The notes: generated by a model from the letters alone, not told the origin. DNA of 64,000 bases from Sipunculus nudus (GCA_026874595.1 CM049311.1:4811676-4875675), one strand, 5' to 3'. Shown: positions 28,501 to 43,092, counted from the stretch's first letter. A program made the numbers and translations.

Positions 28501-29639
28501 GCTCCTCCCACCTGTACTCTCAACCACTCACTGAGCCAATAATGTAATCTGCTCCTCCCACCTGTACTCTCACCCCCTCACTGAGCCAATAATGTAATCT
28601 GCTCCTCCCACCTGTACTATCACCCCCCTCACTGAGCCAATAATGTAATCTGCTCCTCCCACCTGTACTATCACCCCCCTCACTGAGCCAATAATGTAAT
28701 CTGCTCCTCCCACCTGTACTCTCACCCCCTCACTGAGCCAATAATGTAATCTGCTGCTCCCACCTGTACTCTCACCCCCTCACTGAGCCAATAATGTAAT
28801 CTGCTGCTCCCACCTGTACTCTCACCCCCTCACTGAGCCAATAATGTAATCTGCTCCTCCCACCTGTACTCTCAACCACTCACTGAGCCAATAATGTAAT
28901 CTGCTCCTCCCACCTGTACTCTCACCCCCTCACTGAGCCAATAATGTAATCTGCTCCTCCCACCTGTACTCTCACCCCCTCACTGAGCCAATAATGTAAT
29001 CTGCTCCTCCCACCTGTACTATCACCCCCCCTCACTGAGCCAATAATGTAATCTGCTCCTCCCACCTGTACTCTCACCCCCTCACTGAGCCAATAATGTA
29101 ATCTGCTCCTCCCACCTGTACTCTCACCCCCTCACTGAGCCAATAATGCAATCTGCTGCTCCCACCTGTACTCTCACCCCCCTCACTGAGCCAATAATGC
29201 AATCTGCTGCTCCCACCTGTACTATCACCCCCCTCACTGAGCCAATAATGCAATCTGCTGCTCCCACCTGTACTCTCACCCCCCTCACTGAGCCAATAAT
29301 GCAATCTGCTGCTCCCACCTGAACTCTCACCCCCTCACTGAGCCAATAATGCAATCTGCTCCTCCCACCTGTACTCTCACCCCCCTCACTGAGCCAATCA
29401 TGTAATCTGCTCCTCCCACCTGTACTCTCACCCCCCTCACTGAGCCAATCATGTAATCTGCTCCTCCCACCTGTACTATCACCCCCCTCACTGAGCCAAT
29501 AATGTAATCTGCTGCTCCCACCTGTACTCTCACCCCCCTCACTGAGCCAATAATGTAATCTGCTCCTCCCACCTGTACTCTCACCCCCCTCACTGAGCCA
29601 ATAATGTAATCTGCTCCTCCCACCTGTACTATCATCCCC

Positions 29640-32600
29640 TCACTGAGCCAATAATGTAATCTGCTCCTCCCACCTGTACTCTCACCCCCCTCACTGAGCC
29701 AATAATGTAATCTGCTCCTCCCACCTGTACTCTCACCCCCCTCACTGAGCCAATAATGTAATCTGCTCCTCCCACCTGTACTCTCACCCCCTCACTGAGC
29801 CAATAATGTAATCTGCTCCTCCCACCTGTACTCTCACCCCCTCACTGAGCCAATAATGTAATCTGCTCCTCCCACCTGTACTCTCACCCCCTCACTGAGC
29901 CAATAATGTAATCTGCTCCTCCCACCTGTACTATCACCCCCCTCACTGAGCCAATAATGTAATCTGCTCCTCCCACCTGTACTATCACCCCCTCACTGAG
30001 CCAATAATGTAATCTGCTCCTCCCACCTGTACTCTCACCCCCTCACTGAGCCAATAATGTAATCTGCTCCTCCCACCTGTACTATCACCCCCTCACTGAG
30101 CCAATAATGTAATCTGCTCCTCCCACCTGTACTATCACCCCCTCACTGAGCCAATAATGTAATCTGCTCCTCCCACCTGTACTATCACCCCCTCACTGAG
30201 CCAATAATGTAATCTGCTCCTCCCACCTGTACTATCACCCCCTCACTGAGCCAATAATGTAATCTGCTCCTCCCACCTGTACTCTCAGCCCCTCACTGAG
30301 CCAATAATGTAATCTGCTCCTCCCACCTGTACTCTCACCCCCTCACTGAGCCAATAATGTAATCTGCTCCTCCCACCTGTACTCTCACCCCCTCACTGAG
30401 CCAATAATGTAATCTGCTCCTCCCACCTGTACTCTCACCCCCTCACTGAGGCAATAATGTAATCTGCTCCTCCCACCTGTACTCTCACCCCCCTCACTGA
30501 GGCAATAATGCAATCTGCTGCTCCCACCTGTACTATCACCCCCCTCACTGAGCCAATAATGCAATCTGCTGCTCCCACCTGTACTATCACCCCCCTCACT
30601 GAGCCAATAATGCAATCTGCTGCTCCCACCTGTACTCTCACCCCCTCACTGAGCCAATAATGCAATCTGCTCCTCCCACCTGTACTCTCACCCCCCTCAC
30701 TGAGCCAATAATGTAATCTGCTCCTCCCACCTGTACTATCACCCCCCTCACTGAGCCAATAATGTAATCTGCTCCTCCCACCTGTACTATCACCCCCCTC
30801 ACTGAGACAATAATGTAATCTGCTCCTCCCACCTGTACTCTCACCCCCCTCACTGAGCCAATAATGTAATCTGCTCCTCCCACCTGTACTCTCACCCCCC
30901 TCACTGAGCCAATAATGTAATCTGCTCCTCCCACCTGTACTATCATCCCCTCACTGAGCCAATAATGTAATCTGCTCCTCCCACCTGTACTCTCACCCCC
31001 CTCACTGAGCCAATAATGTAATCTGCTCCTCCCACCTGTACTCTCACCCCCCTCACTGAGCCAATAATGTAATCTGCTCCTCCCACCTGTACTATCATCC
31101 CCTCACTGAGCCAATAATGTAATCTGCTCCTCCCACCTGTACTCTCACCCCCCTCACTGAGCCAATAATGTAATCTGCTCCTCCCACCTGTACTCTCACC
31201 CCCTCACTGAGCCAATAATGTAATCTGCTCCTCCCACCTGTACTCTCACCCCCCTCACTGAGCCAATAATGTAATCTGCTCCTCCCACCTGTACTATCAC
31301 CCCCCTCACTGAGCCAATAATGTAATCTGCTCCTCCCACCTGTACTCTCACCCCCCTCACTGAGCCAATAATGTAATCTGCTCCTCCCACCTGTACTCTC
31401 ACCCCCCTCACTGAGCCAATAATGTAATCTGCTCCTCCCACCTGTACTCTCACCCCCTCACTGAGCCAATAATGTAATCTGCTCCTCCCACCTGTACTCT
31501 CACCCCCCTCACTGAGCCAATAATGTAATCTGCTCCTCCCACCTGTACTATCACCCCCCTCACTGAGCCAATAATGTAATCTGCTCCTCCCACCTGTACT
31601 ATCACCCCCCTCACTGAGCCAATAATGTAATCTGCTCCTCCCACCTGTACTATCACCCCCCTCACTGAGCCAATAATGTAATCTGCTCCTCCCACCTGTA
31701 CCATCACCCCCCTCACTGAGCCAATAATGTAATCTGCTCCTCCACCTGTACTCTCACCCCCCTCACTGAGCCAATAATGTAATCTGCTCCTCCCACCTGT
31801 ACTATCACCCCCTCACTGAGCCAATAATGTAATCTGCTGCTCCCACCTGTACTATCACCCCCCTCACTGAGCCAATAATGTAATCTGCTGCTCCCACCTG
31901 TACTATCACCCCCCCTCACTGAGCCAATAATGTAATCTGCTCCTCCCACCTGTACTATCACCCCCCCTCACTGAGCCAATAATGTAATCTGCTCCTCCCA
32001 CCTGTACTATCACCCCCTCACTGAGCCAATAATGTAATCTGCTCCTCCCACCTGTACTCTCACCCCCTCACTGAGCCAATAATGTAATCTGCTGCTCCCA
32101 CCTGTACTCTCACCCCCTCACTGAGCCAATAATGTAATCTGCTCCTCCCACCTGTACTCTCACCCCCTCACTGAGCCAATAATGTAATCTGCTCCTCCCA
32201 CCTGTACTCTCAACCACTCACTGAGCCAATAATGTAATCTGCTCCTCCCACCTGTACTCTCACCCCCTCACTGAGCCAATAATGTAATCTGCTCCTCCCA
32301 CCTGTACTATCACCCCCCTCACTGAGCCAATAATGTAATCTGCTCCTCCCACCTGTACTATCACCCCCTCACTGAGCCAATAATGTAATCTGCTCCTCCC
32401 ACCTGTACTCTCACCCCCTCACTGAGCCAATAATGTAATCTGCTGCTCCCACCTGTACTCTCACCCCCTCACTGAGCCAATAATGTAATCTGCTCCTCCC
32501 ACCTGTACTCTCACCCCCTCACTGAGCCAATAATGTAATCTGCTCCTCCCACCTGTACTCTCAACCACTCACTGAGCCAATAATGTAATCTGCTCCTCCC

Positions 32601-35600
32601 ACCTGTACTCTCACCCCCTCACTGAGCCAATAATGTAATCTGCTCCTCCCACCTGTACTCTCACCCCCTCACTGAGCCAATAATGTAATCTGCTCCTCCC
32701 ACCTGTACTATCACCCCCCCCTCACTGAGCCAATAATGTAATCTGCTCCTCCCACCTGTACTCTCACCCCCTCACTGAGCCAATAATGTAATCTGCTCCT
32801 CCCACCTGTACTCTCACCCCCTCACTGAGCCAATAATGCAATCTGCTGCTCCCACCTGTACTCTCACCCCCCTCACTGAGCCAATAATGCAATCTGCTGC
32901 TCCCACCTGTACTATCACCCCCCTCACTGAGCCAATAATGCAATCTGCTGCTCCCACCTGTACTCTCACCCCCCTCACTGAGCCAATAATGCAATCTGCT
33001 GCTCCCACCTGAACTCTCACCCCCTCACTGAGCCAATAATGCAATCTGCTCCTCCCACCTGTACTCTCACCCCCCTCACTGAGCCAATCATGTAATCTGC
33101 TCCTCCCACCTGTACTCTCACCCCCCTCACTGAGCCAATCATGTAATCTGCTGCTCCCACCTGTACTCTCACCCCCCTCACTGAGCCAATAATGTAATCT
33201 GCTGCTCCCACCTGTACTCTCACCCCCTCACTGAGCCAATAATGTAATCTGCTCCTCCCACCTGTACTCTCACCCCCCTCACTGAGCCAATAATGTAATC
33301 TGCTCCTCCCACCTGTACTCTCACCCCCCTCACTGAGCCAATAATGTAATCTGCTCCTCCCACCTGTACTATCACCCCCCTCACTGAGCCAATAATGTAA
33401 TCTGCTCCTCCCACCTGTACTATCACCCCCCTCACTGAGCCAATAATGTAATCTGCTCCTCCCACCTGTACTCTCACCCCCTCACTGAGCCAATAATGTA
33501 ATCTGCTGCTCCCACCTGTACTATCACCCCCCTCACTGAGCCAATAATGTAATCTGCTCCTCCCACCTGTACTATCACCCCCTCAGTGAGCCAATAATGT
33601 AATCTGCTGCTCCCACCTGTACTATCACCCCCCTCACTGAGCCAATAATGTAATCTGCTGCTCCCACCTGTACTATCACCCCCCCTCACTGAGCCAATAA
33701 TGTAATCTGCTCCTCCCACCTGTACTATCACCCCCTCACTGAGCCAATAATGTAATCTGCTCCTCCCACCTGTACTCTCACCCCCTCACTGAGCCAATAA
33801 TGTAATCTGCTGCTCCCACCTGTACTCTCACCCCCTCACTGAGCCAATAATGTAATCTGCTCCTCCCACCTGTACTCTCACCCCCTCACTGAGCCAATAA
33901 TGTAATCTGCTCCTCCCACCTGTACTCTCAACCACTCACTGAGCCAATAATGTAATCTGCTCCTCCCACCTGTACTCTCACCCCCTCACTGAGCCAATAA
34001 TGTAATCTGCTCCTCCCACCTGTACTATCACCCCCCTCACTGAGCCAATAATGTAATCTGCTCCTCCCACCTGTACTATCACCCCCTCACTGAGCCAATA
34101 ATGTAATCTGCTCCTCCCACCTGTACTCTCACCCCCTCACTGAGCCAATAATGTAATCTGCTGCTCCCACCTGTACTCTCACCCCCTCACTGAGCCAATA
34201 ATGTAATCTGCTCCTCCCACCTGTACTCTCAACCCCTCACTGAGCCAATAATGTAATCTGCTCCTCCCACCTGTACTCTCACCCCCTCACTGAGCCAATA
34301 ATGTAATCTGCTCCTCCCACCTGTACTATCACCCCCCTCACTGAGCCAATAATGTAATCTGCTCCTCCCACCTGTACTATCACCCCCTCACTGAGCCAAT
34401 AATGTAATCTGCTCCTCCCACCTGTACTCTCACCCCCTCACTGAGCCAATAATGTAATCTGCTGCTCCCACCTGTACTCTCACCCCCTCACTGAGCCAAT
34501 AATGTAATCTGCTCCTCCCACCTGTACTCTCACCCCCCTCACTGAGCCAATAATGTAATCTGCTCCTCCCACCTGTACTCTCACCCCCCTCACTGAGCCA
34601 ATAATGTAATCTGCTCCTCCCACCTGTACTCTCACCCCCTCACTGAGCCAATAATGTAATCTGCTCCTCCCACCTGTACTCTCACCCCCTCACTGAGCCA
34701 ATAATGTAATCTGCTCCTCCCACCTGTACTCTCACCCCCTCACTGAGCCAATAATGTAATCTGCTCCTCCCACCTGTACTATCACCCCCCTCACTGAGCC
34801 AATAATGTAATCTGCTCCTCCCACCTGTACTATCACCCCCTCACTGAGCCAATAATGTAATCTGCTCCTCCCACCTGTACTCTCACCCCCTCACTGAGCC
34901 AATAATGTAATCTGCTCCTCCCACCTGTACTATCACCCCCTCACTGAGCCAATAATGTAATCTGCTCCTCCCACCTGTACTATCACCCCCTCACTGAGCC
35001 AATAATGTAATCTGCTCCTCCCACCTGTACTATCACCCCCTCACTGAGCCAATAATGTAATCTGCTCCTCCCACCTGTACTATCACCCCCTCACTGAGCC
35101 AATAATGTAATCTGCTCCTCCCACCTGTACTCTCAGCCCCTCACTGAGCCAATAATGTAATCTGCTCCTCCCACCTGTACTCTCACCCCCTCACTGAGCC
35201 AATAATGTAATCTGCTCCTCCCACCTGTACTCTCACCCCCTCACTGAGCCAATAATGTAATCTGCTCCTCCCACCTGTACTCTCACCCCCTCACTGAGGC
35301 AATAATGTAATCTGCTCCTCCCACCTGTACTCTCACCCCCCTCACTGAGGCAATAATGCAATCTGCTGCTCCCACCTGTACTATCACCCCCCTCACTGAG
35401 CCAATAATGCAATCTGCTGCTCCCACCTGTACTATCACCCCCCTCACTGAGCCAATAATGCAATCTGCTGCTCCCACCTGTACTCTCACCCCCTCACTGA
35501 GCCAATAATGCAATCTGCTCCTCCCACCTGTACTCTCACCCCCCTCACTGAGCCAATAATGTAATCTGCTCCTCCCACCTGTACTATCACCCCCCTCACT

Positions 35601-38600
35601 GAGCCAATAATGTAATCTGCTCCTCCCACCTGTACTATCACCCCCCTCACTGAGACAATAATGTAATCTGCTCCTCCCACCTGTACTCTCACCCCCCTCA
35701 CTGAGCCAATAATGTAATCTGCTCCTCCCACCTGTACTCTCACCCCCCTCACTGAGCCAATAATGTAATCTGCTCCTCCCACCTGTACTATCATCCCCTC
35801 ACTGAGCCAATAATGTAATCTGCTCCTCCCACCTGTACTCTCACCCCCCTCACTGAGCCAATAATGTAATCTGCTCCTCCCACCTGTACTCTCACCCCCC
35901 TCACTGAGCCAATAATGTAATCTGCTCCTCCCACCTGTACTATCATCCCCTCACTGAGCCAATAATGTAATCTGCTCCTCCCACCTGTACTCTCACCCCC
36001 CTCACTGAGCCAATAATGTAATCTGCTCCTCCCACCTGTACTCTCACCCCCTCACTGAGCCAATAATGTAATCTGCTCCTCCCACCTGTACTCTCACCCC
36101 CCTCACTGAGCCAATAATGTAATCTGCTCCTCCCACCTGTACTATCACCCCCCTCACTGAGCCAATAATGTAATCTGCTCCTCCCACCTGTACTCTCACC
36201 CCCCTCACTGAGCCAATAATGTAATCTGCTCCTCCCACCTGTACTCTCACCCCCCTCACTGAGCCAATAATGTAATCTGCTCCTCCCACCTGTACTCTCA
36301 CCCCCTCACTGAGCCAATAATGTAATCTGCTCCTCCCACCTGTACTCTCACCCCCCTCACTGAGCCAATAATGTAATCTGCTCCTCCCACCTGTACTATC
36401 ACCCCCCTCACTGAGCCAATAATGTAATCTGCTCCTCCCACCTGTACTATCACCCCCCTCACTGAGCCAATAATGTAATCTGCTCCTCCCACCTGTACTA
36501 TCACCCCCCTCACTGAGCCAATAATGTAATCTGCTCCTCCCACCTGTACCATCACCCCCCTCACTGAGCCAATAATGTAATCTGCTCCTCCACCTGTACT
36601 CTCACCCCCCTCACTGAGCCAATAATGTAATCTGCTCCTCCCACCTGTACTATCACCCCCTCACTGAGCCAATAATGTAATCTGCTGCTCCCACCTGTAC
36701 TATCACCCCCCTCACTGAGCCAATAATGTAATCTGCTGCTCCCACCTGTACTATCACCCCCCCTCACTGAGCCAATAATGTAATCTGCTCCTCCCACCTG
36801 TACTATCACCCCCCCTCACTGAGCCAATAATGTAATCTGCTCCTCCCACCTGTACTATCACCCCCTCACTGAGCCAATAATGTAATCTGCTCCTCCCACC
36901 TGTACTCTCACCCCCTCACTGAGCCAATAATGTAATCTGCTGCTCCCACCTGTACTCTCACCCCCTCACTGAGCCAATAATGTAATCTGCTCCTCCCACC
37001 TGTACTCTCACCCCCTCACTGAGCCAATAATGTAATCTGCTCCTCCCACCTGTACTCTCAACCACTCACTGAGCCAATAATGTAATCTGCTCCTCCCACC
37101 TGTACTCTCACCCCCTCACTGAGCCAATAATGTAATCTGCTCCTCCCACCTGTACTATCACCCCCCTCACTGAGCCAATAATGTAATCTGCTCCTCCCAC
37201 CTGTACTATCACCCCCTCACTGAGCCAATAATGTAATCTGCTCCTCCCACCTGTACTCTCACCCCCTCACTGAGCCAATAATGTAATCTGCTGCTCCCAC
37301 CTGTACTCTCACCCCCTCACTGAGCCAATAATGTAATCTGCTCCTCCCACCTGTACTCTCACCCCCTCACTGAGCCAATAATGTAATCTGCTCCTCCCAC
37401 CTGTACTCTCAACCACTCACTGAGCCAATAATGTAATCTGCTCCTCCCACCTGTACTCTCACCCCCTCACTGAGCCAATAATGTAATCTGCTCCTCCCAC
37501 CTGTACTCTCACCCCCTCACTGAGCCAATAATGTAATCTGCTCCTCCCACCTGTACTATCACCCCCCCCTCACTGAGCCAATAATGTAATCTGCTCCTCC
37601 CACCTGTACTCTCACCCCCTCACTGAGCCAATAATGTAATCTGCTCCTCCCACCTGTACTCTCACCCCCTCACTGAGCCAATAATGCAATCTGCTGCTCC
37701 CACCTGTACTCTCACCCCCCTCACTGAGCCAATAATGCAATCTGCTGCTCCCACCTGTACTATCACCCCCCTCACTGAGCCAATAATGCAATCTGCTGCT
37801 CCCACCTGTACTCTCACCCCCCTCACTGAGCCAATAATGCAATCTGCTGCTCCCACCTGAACTCTCACCCCCTCACTGAGCCAATAATGCAATCTGCTCC
37901 TCCCACCTGTACTCTCACCCCCCTCACTGAGCCAATCATGTAATCTGCTCCTCCCACCTGTACTCTCACCCCCCTCACTGAGCCAATCATGTAATCTGCT
38001 GCTCCCACCTGTACTCTCACCCCCCTCACTGAGCCAATAATGTAATCTGCTGCTCCCACCTGTACTCTCACCCCCTCACTGAGCCAATAATGTAATCTGC
38101 TCCTCCCACCTGTACTCTCACCCCCCTCACTGAGCCAATAATGTAATCTGCTCCTCCCACCTGTACTCTCACCCCCCTCACTGAGCCAATAATGTAATCT
38201 GCTCCTCCCACCTGTACTATCACCCCCCTCACTGAGCCAATAATGTAATCTGCTCCTCCCACCTGTACTATCACCCCCCTCACTGAGCCAATAATGTAAT
38301 CTGCTCCTCCCACCTGTACTCTCACCCCCTCACTGAGCCAATAATGTAATCTGCTGCTCCCACCTGTACTATCACCCCCCTCACTGAGCCAATAATGTAA
38401 TCTGCTCCTCCCACCTGTACTATCACCCCCTCAGTGAGCCAATAATGTAATCTGCTGCTCCCACCTGTACTATCACCCCCCTCACTGAGCCAATAATGTA
38501 ATCTGCTGCTCCCACCTGTACTATCACCCCCCCTCACTGAGCCAATAATGTAATCTGCTCCTCCCACCTGTACTATCACCCCCTCACTGAGCCAATAATG

Positions 38601-39336
38601 TAATCTGCTCCTCCCACCTGTACTCTCACCCCCTCACTGAGCCAATAATGTAATCTGCTGCTCCCACCTGTACTCTCACCCCCTCACTGAGCCAATAATG
38701 TAATCTGCTCCTCCCACCTGTACTCTCACCCCCTCACTGAGCCAATAATGTAATCTGCTCCTCCCACCTGTACTCTCAACCACTCACTGAGCCAATAATG
38801 TAATCTGCTCCTCCCACCTGTACTCTCACCCCCTCACTGAGCCAATAATGTAATCTGCTCCTCCCACCTGTACTATCACCCCCCTCACTGAGCCAATAAT
38901 GTAATCTGCTCCTCCCACCTGTACTATCACCCCCTCACTGAGCCAATAATGTAATCTGCTCCTCCCACCTGTACTCTCACCCCCTCACTGAGCCAATAAT
39001 GTAATCTGCTGCTCCCACCTGTACTCTCACCCCCTCACTGAGCCAATAATGTAATCTGCTCCTCCCACCTGTACTCTCAACCCCTCACTGAGCCAATAAT
39101 GTAATCTGCTCCTCCCACCTGTACTCTCACCCCCTCACTGAGCCAATAATGTAATCTGCTCCTCCCACCTGTACTATCACCCCCCTCACTGAGCCAATAA
39201 TGTAATCTGCTCCTCCCACCTGTACTATCACCCCCTCACTGAGCCAATAATGTAATCTGCTCCTCCCACCTGTACTCTCACCCCCTCACTGAGCCAATAA
39301 TGTAATCTGCTGCTCCCACCTGTACTCTCACCCCCT
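29640..39336. repeat. 4848-bp higher-order tandem duplication in the minisatellite
   Basis: Landmark variants recur 4848 bp apart: GAGGCAATAATG at 30449/35297, ATCATCCCC at 30942/35790, CCATCACC followed by CTCCTCCACC at about 31700/36548, CTCAACCCCTC at about 34229/39077. Eleven pairs of translated segments between 30385 and 38579 are identical with this offset. Homology starts near 29640 and stops near 34490/39336, as expected for one tandem duplication. Confidence 0.88.
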
Positions 39337-42300
39337 CACTGAGCCAATAATGTAATCTGCTCCTCCCACCTGTACTCTCACCCCCTCACTGAGCCAATAA
39401 TGTAATCTGCTCCTCCCACCTGTACTCTCAACCACTCACTGAGCCAATAATGTAATCTGCTCCTCCCACCTGTACTCTCACCCCCTCACTGAGCCAATAA
39501 TGTAATCTGCTCCTCCCACCTGTACTCTCACCCCCTCACTGAGCCAATAATGTAATCTGCTCCTCCCACCTGTACTATCACCCCCCCCTCACTGAGCCAA
39601 TAATGTAATCTGCTCCTCCCACCTGTACTCTCACCCCCTCACTGAGCCAATAATGTAATCTGCTCCTCCCACCTGTACTCTCACCCCCTCACTGAGCCAA
39701 TAATGCAATCTGCTGCTCCCACCTGTACTCTCACCCCCCTCACTGAGCCAATAATGCAATCTGCTGCTCCCACCTGTACTATCACCCCCCTCACTGAGCC
39801 AATAATGCAATCTGCTGCTCCCACCTGTACTCTCACCCCCCTCACTGAGCCAATAATGCAATCTGCTGCTCCCACCTGAACTCTCACCCCCTCACTGAGC
39901 CAATAATGCAATCTGCTCCTCCCACCTGTACTCTCACCCCCCTCACTGAGCCAATCATGTAATCTGCTCCTCCCACCTGTACTCTCACCCCCCTCACTGA
40001 GCCAATCATGTAATCTGCTCCTCCCACCTGTACTCTCACCCCCCTCACTGAGCCAATAATGCAATCTGCTGCTCCCACCTGTACTCTCACCCCCCTCACT
40101 GAGCCAATAATGCAATCTGCTGCTCCCACCTGTACTCTCACCCCCCTCACTGAGCCAATAATGTAATCTGCTCCTCCCACCTGTACTCTCACCCCCCTCA
40201 CTGAGCCAATAATGTAATCTGCTCCTCCCACCTGTACTATCACCCCCCTCACTGAGCCAATAATGTAATCTGCTCCTCCCACCTGTACTATCACCCCCCT
40301 CAGTGAGCCAATAATGTAATCTGCTCCTCCCACCTGTACCATCACCCCCCTCACTGAGCCAATAATGTAATCTGCTCCTCCACCTGTACTATCACCCCCC
40401 TCACTGAGCCAATAATGTAATCTGCTCCTCCCACCTGTACTATCACCCCCTCAGTGAGCCAATAATGTAATCTGCTCCTCCCACCTGTACTATCACCCCC
40501 CTCACTGAGCCAATAATGTAATCTGCTGCTCCCACCTGTACTATCACCCCCCCTCACTGAGCCAGTAATGTAATCTGCTCCTCCCACCTGTACTATCACC
40601 CCCCCTCACTGAGCCAATAATGTAATCTGCTCCTCCCACCTGTACTATCACCCCCTCACTGAGCCAATAATGTAATCTGCTCCTCCCACCTGTACTCTCA
40701 CCCCCTCACTGAGCCAATAATGTAATCTGCTGCTCCCACCTGTACTCTCACCCCCTCACTGAGCCAATAATGTAATCTGCTCCTCCCACCTGTACTCTCA
40801 CCCCCTCACTGAGCCAATAATGTAATCTGCTCCTCCCACCTGTACTCTCAACCACTCACTGAGCCAATAATGTAATCTGCTCCTCCCACCTGTACTCTCA
40901 CCCCCTCACTGAGCCAATAATGTAATCTGCTGCTCCCACCTGTACTCTCACCCCCCTCACTGAGCCAATAATGTAATCTGCTCCTCCCACCTGTACTATC
41001 ACCCCCTCACTGAGCCAATAATGTAATCTGCTCCTCCCACCTGTACTCTCACCCCCTCACTGAGCCAATAATGTAATCTGCTCCTCCCACCTGTACTCTC
41101 ACCCCCTCACTGAGCCAATAATGTAATCTGCTCCTCCCACCTGTACTCTCACCCCCTCACTGAGCCAATAATGTAATCTGCTCCTCCCACCTGTACTCTC
41201 AACCACTCACTGAGCCAATAATGTAATCTGCTCCTCCCACCTGTACTCTCACCCCCTCACTGAGCCAATAATGTAATCTGCTCCTCCCACCTGTACTCTC
41301 ACCCCCTCACTGAGCCAATAATGTAATCTGCTCCTCCCACCTGTACTATCACCCCCCCCTCACTGAGCCAATAATGTAATCTGCTCCTCCCACCTGTACT
41401 CTCACCCCCTCACTGAGCCAATAATGTAATCTGCTGCTCCCACCTGTACTCTCACCCCCTCACTGAGCCAATAATGCAATCTGCTGCTCCCACCTGTACT
41501 CTCACCCCCCTCACTGAGCCAATAATGCAATCTGCTGCTCCCACCTGTACTATCACCCCCCTCACTGAGCCAATAATGCAATCTGCTGCTCCCACCTGTA
41601 CTCTCACCCCCCTCACTGAGCCAATAATGCAATCTGCTGCTCCCACCTGAACTCTCACCCCCTCACTGAGCCAATAATGCAATCTGCTCCTCCCACCTGT
41701 ACTCTCACCCCCCTCACTGAGCCAATCATGTAATCTGCTCCTCCCACCTGTACTATCACCCCCCTCACTGAGCCAATCATGTAATCTGCTCCTCCCACCT
41801 GTACTATCACCCCCCTCACTGAGCCAATAATGTAATCTGCTCCTCCCACCTGTACTCTCACCCCCCTCACTGAGCCAATAATGTAATCTGCTCCTCCCAC
41901 CTGTACTCTCACCCCCCTCACTGAGCCAATAATGTAATCTGCTCCTCCCACCTGTACTATCATCCCCTCACTGAGCCAATAATGTAATCTGCTCCTCCCA
42001 CCTGTACTCTCACCCCCCTCACTGAGCCAATAATGCAATCTGCTGCTCCCACCTGTACTATCACCCCCCTCACTGAGCCAATAATGCAATCTGCTCCTCC
42101 CACCTGTACTCTCACCCCCTCACTGAGCCAATAATGTAATCTGCTCCTCCCACCTGTACTATCACCCCCTCACTGAGCCAATAATGTAATCTGCTCCTCC
42201 CACCTGTACTATCACCCCCTCACTGAGCCAATAATGTAATCTGCTCCTCCCACCTGTACTCTCACCCCCTCACTGAGCCAATAATGTAATCTGCTCCTCC

Positions 42301-42492
42301 CACCTGTACTCTCACCCCCTCACTGAGCCAATAATGTAATCTGCTCCTCCCACCTGTACTCTCACCCCCTCACTGAGCCAATAATGTAATCTGCTCCTCC
42401 CACCTGTACTCTCACCCCCTCACTGAGCCAATAATGTAATCTGCTCCTCCCACCTGTACTCTCACCCCCTCACTGAGCCAATAATGTAATCT

Positions 42493-43000
42493 GCTCCTCC
42501 CACCTGTACTATCACCCCCTCACTGAGCCAATAATGTAATCTGCTCCTCCCATCTGTACTATCACCCCCCTCACTGAGCCAATAATGTAATCTGCTCCTC
42601 CCATCTGTACTATCACCCCCCTCACTGAGCCAATAATGCAATCTGCTCCTCCCACCTGAACTATCACCCCCCTCACTGAGCCAATAATGTAATCTGCTCC
42701 TCCCATCTGTACTATCACCCCCTCACTGAGCCAATAATGCAATCTGCTCCTCCCACCTGTACTATCACCCCCTCACTGAGCCAATAATGTAATCTGCTCC
42801 TCCCATCTGTACTATCACCCCCCTCACTGAGCCAATAATGTAATCTGCTCCTCCCATCTGTACTATCACCCCCCTCACTGAGCCAATAATGCAATCTGCT
42901 CCTCCCACCTGAACTATCACCCCCCTCACTGAGCCAATAATGTAATCTGCTCCTCCCATCTGTACTATCACCCCCTCACTGAGCCAATAATGCAATCTGC
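42493..43000. repeat. 253-bp (5-unit) higher-order repeat at the right end of the minisatellite
   Basis: Two apparently identical blocks 253 bp apart contain units with CATCTG in place of CACCTG (about 42550, 42603, 42704 and 42804, 42857, 42957). This variant is confined to this end of the array. Confidence 0.8.
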
Positions 43001-43092
43001 TCCTCCCACCTGTACTATCACCCCCTCACTGAGCCAATAATGTAATCTCTCCTCCCACCTGTACTATCACCCCCTCACTGAGCCAATAATGT

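Larger units (their letters stand above)
25572..43092. repeat. Giant 50/51-bp minisatellite, ~345 copies
   Basis: Each unit reads CTGCTCCTCCCACCTGTACT, (C/A)TCA, a C5-C8 run, then TCACTGAGCCAATAATGTAAT. The unit is 50 bp with C5 and 51 bp with C6; C7 and C8 also occur. Frequent alternative bases: CTGCTGCTCC, TACTATC/TACTCTC, AATGCAAT, CAATCATG. There are no spacers and no interruptions over 17.5 kb. Every unit has CACCTG and CCAAT boxes; the minus strand is G-rich. Long minus-strand reading frames occur only where consecutive 51-bp units keep a 17-codon period, so they are not genes. Confidence 0.97.

Noticed and set aside
25572-43092. CRISPR array
   Set aside because: Units are directly adjacent, with the whole 50/51 bp repeated and no unique spacers; the setting is eukaryotic.
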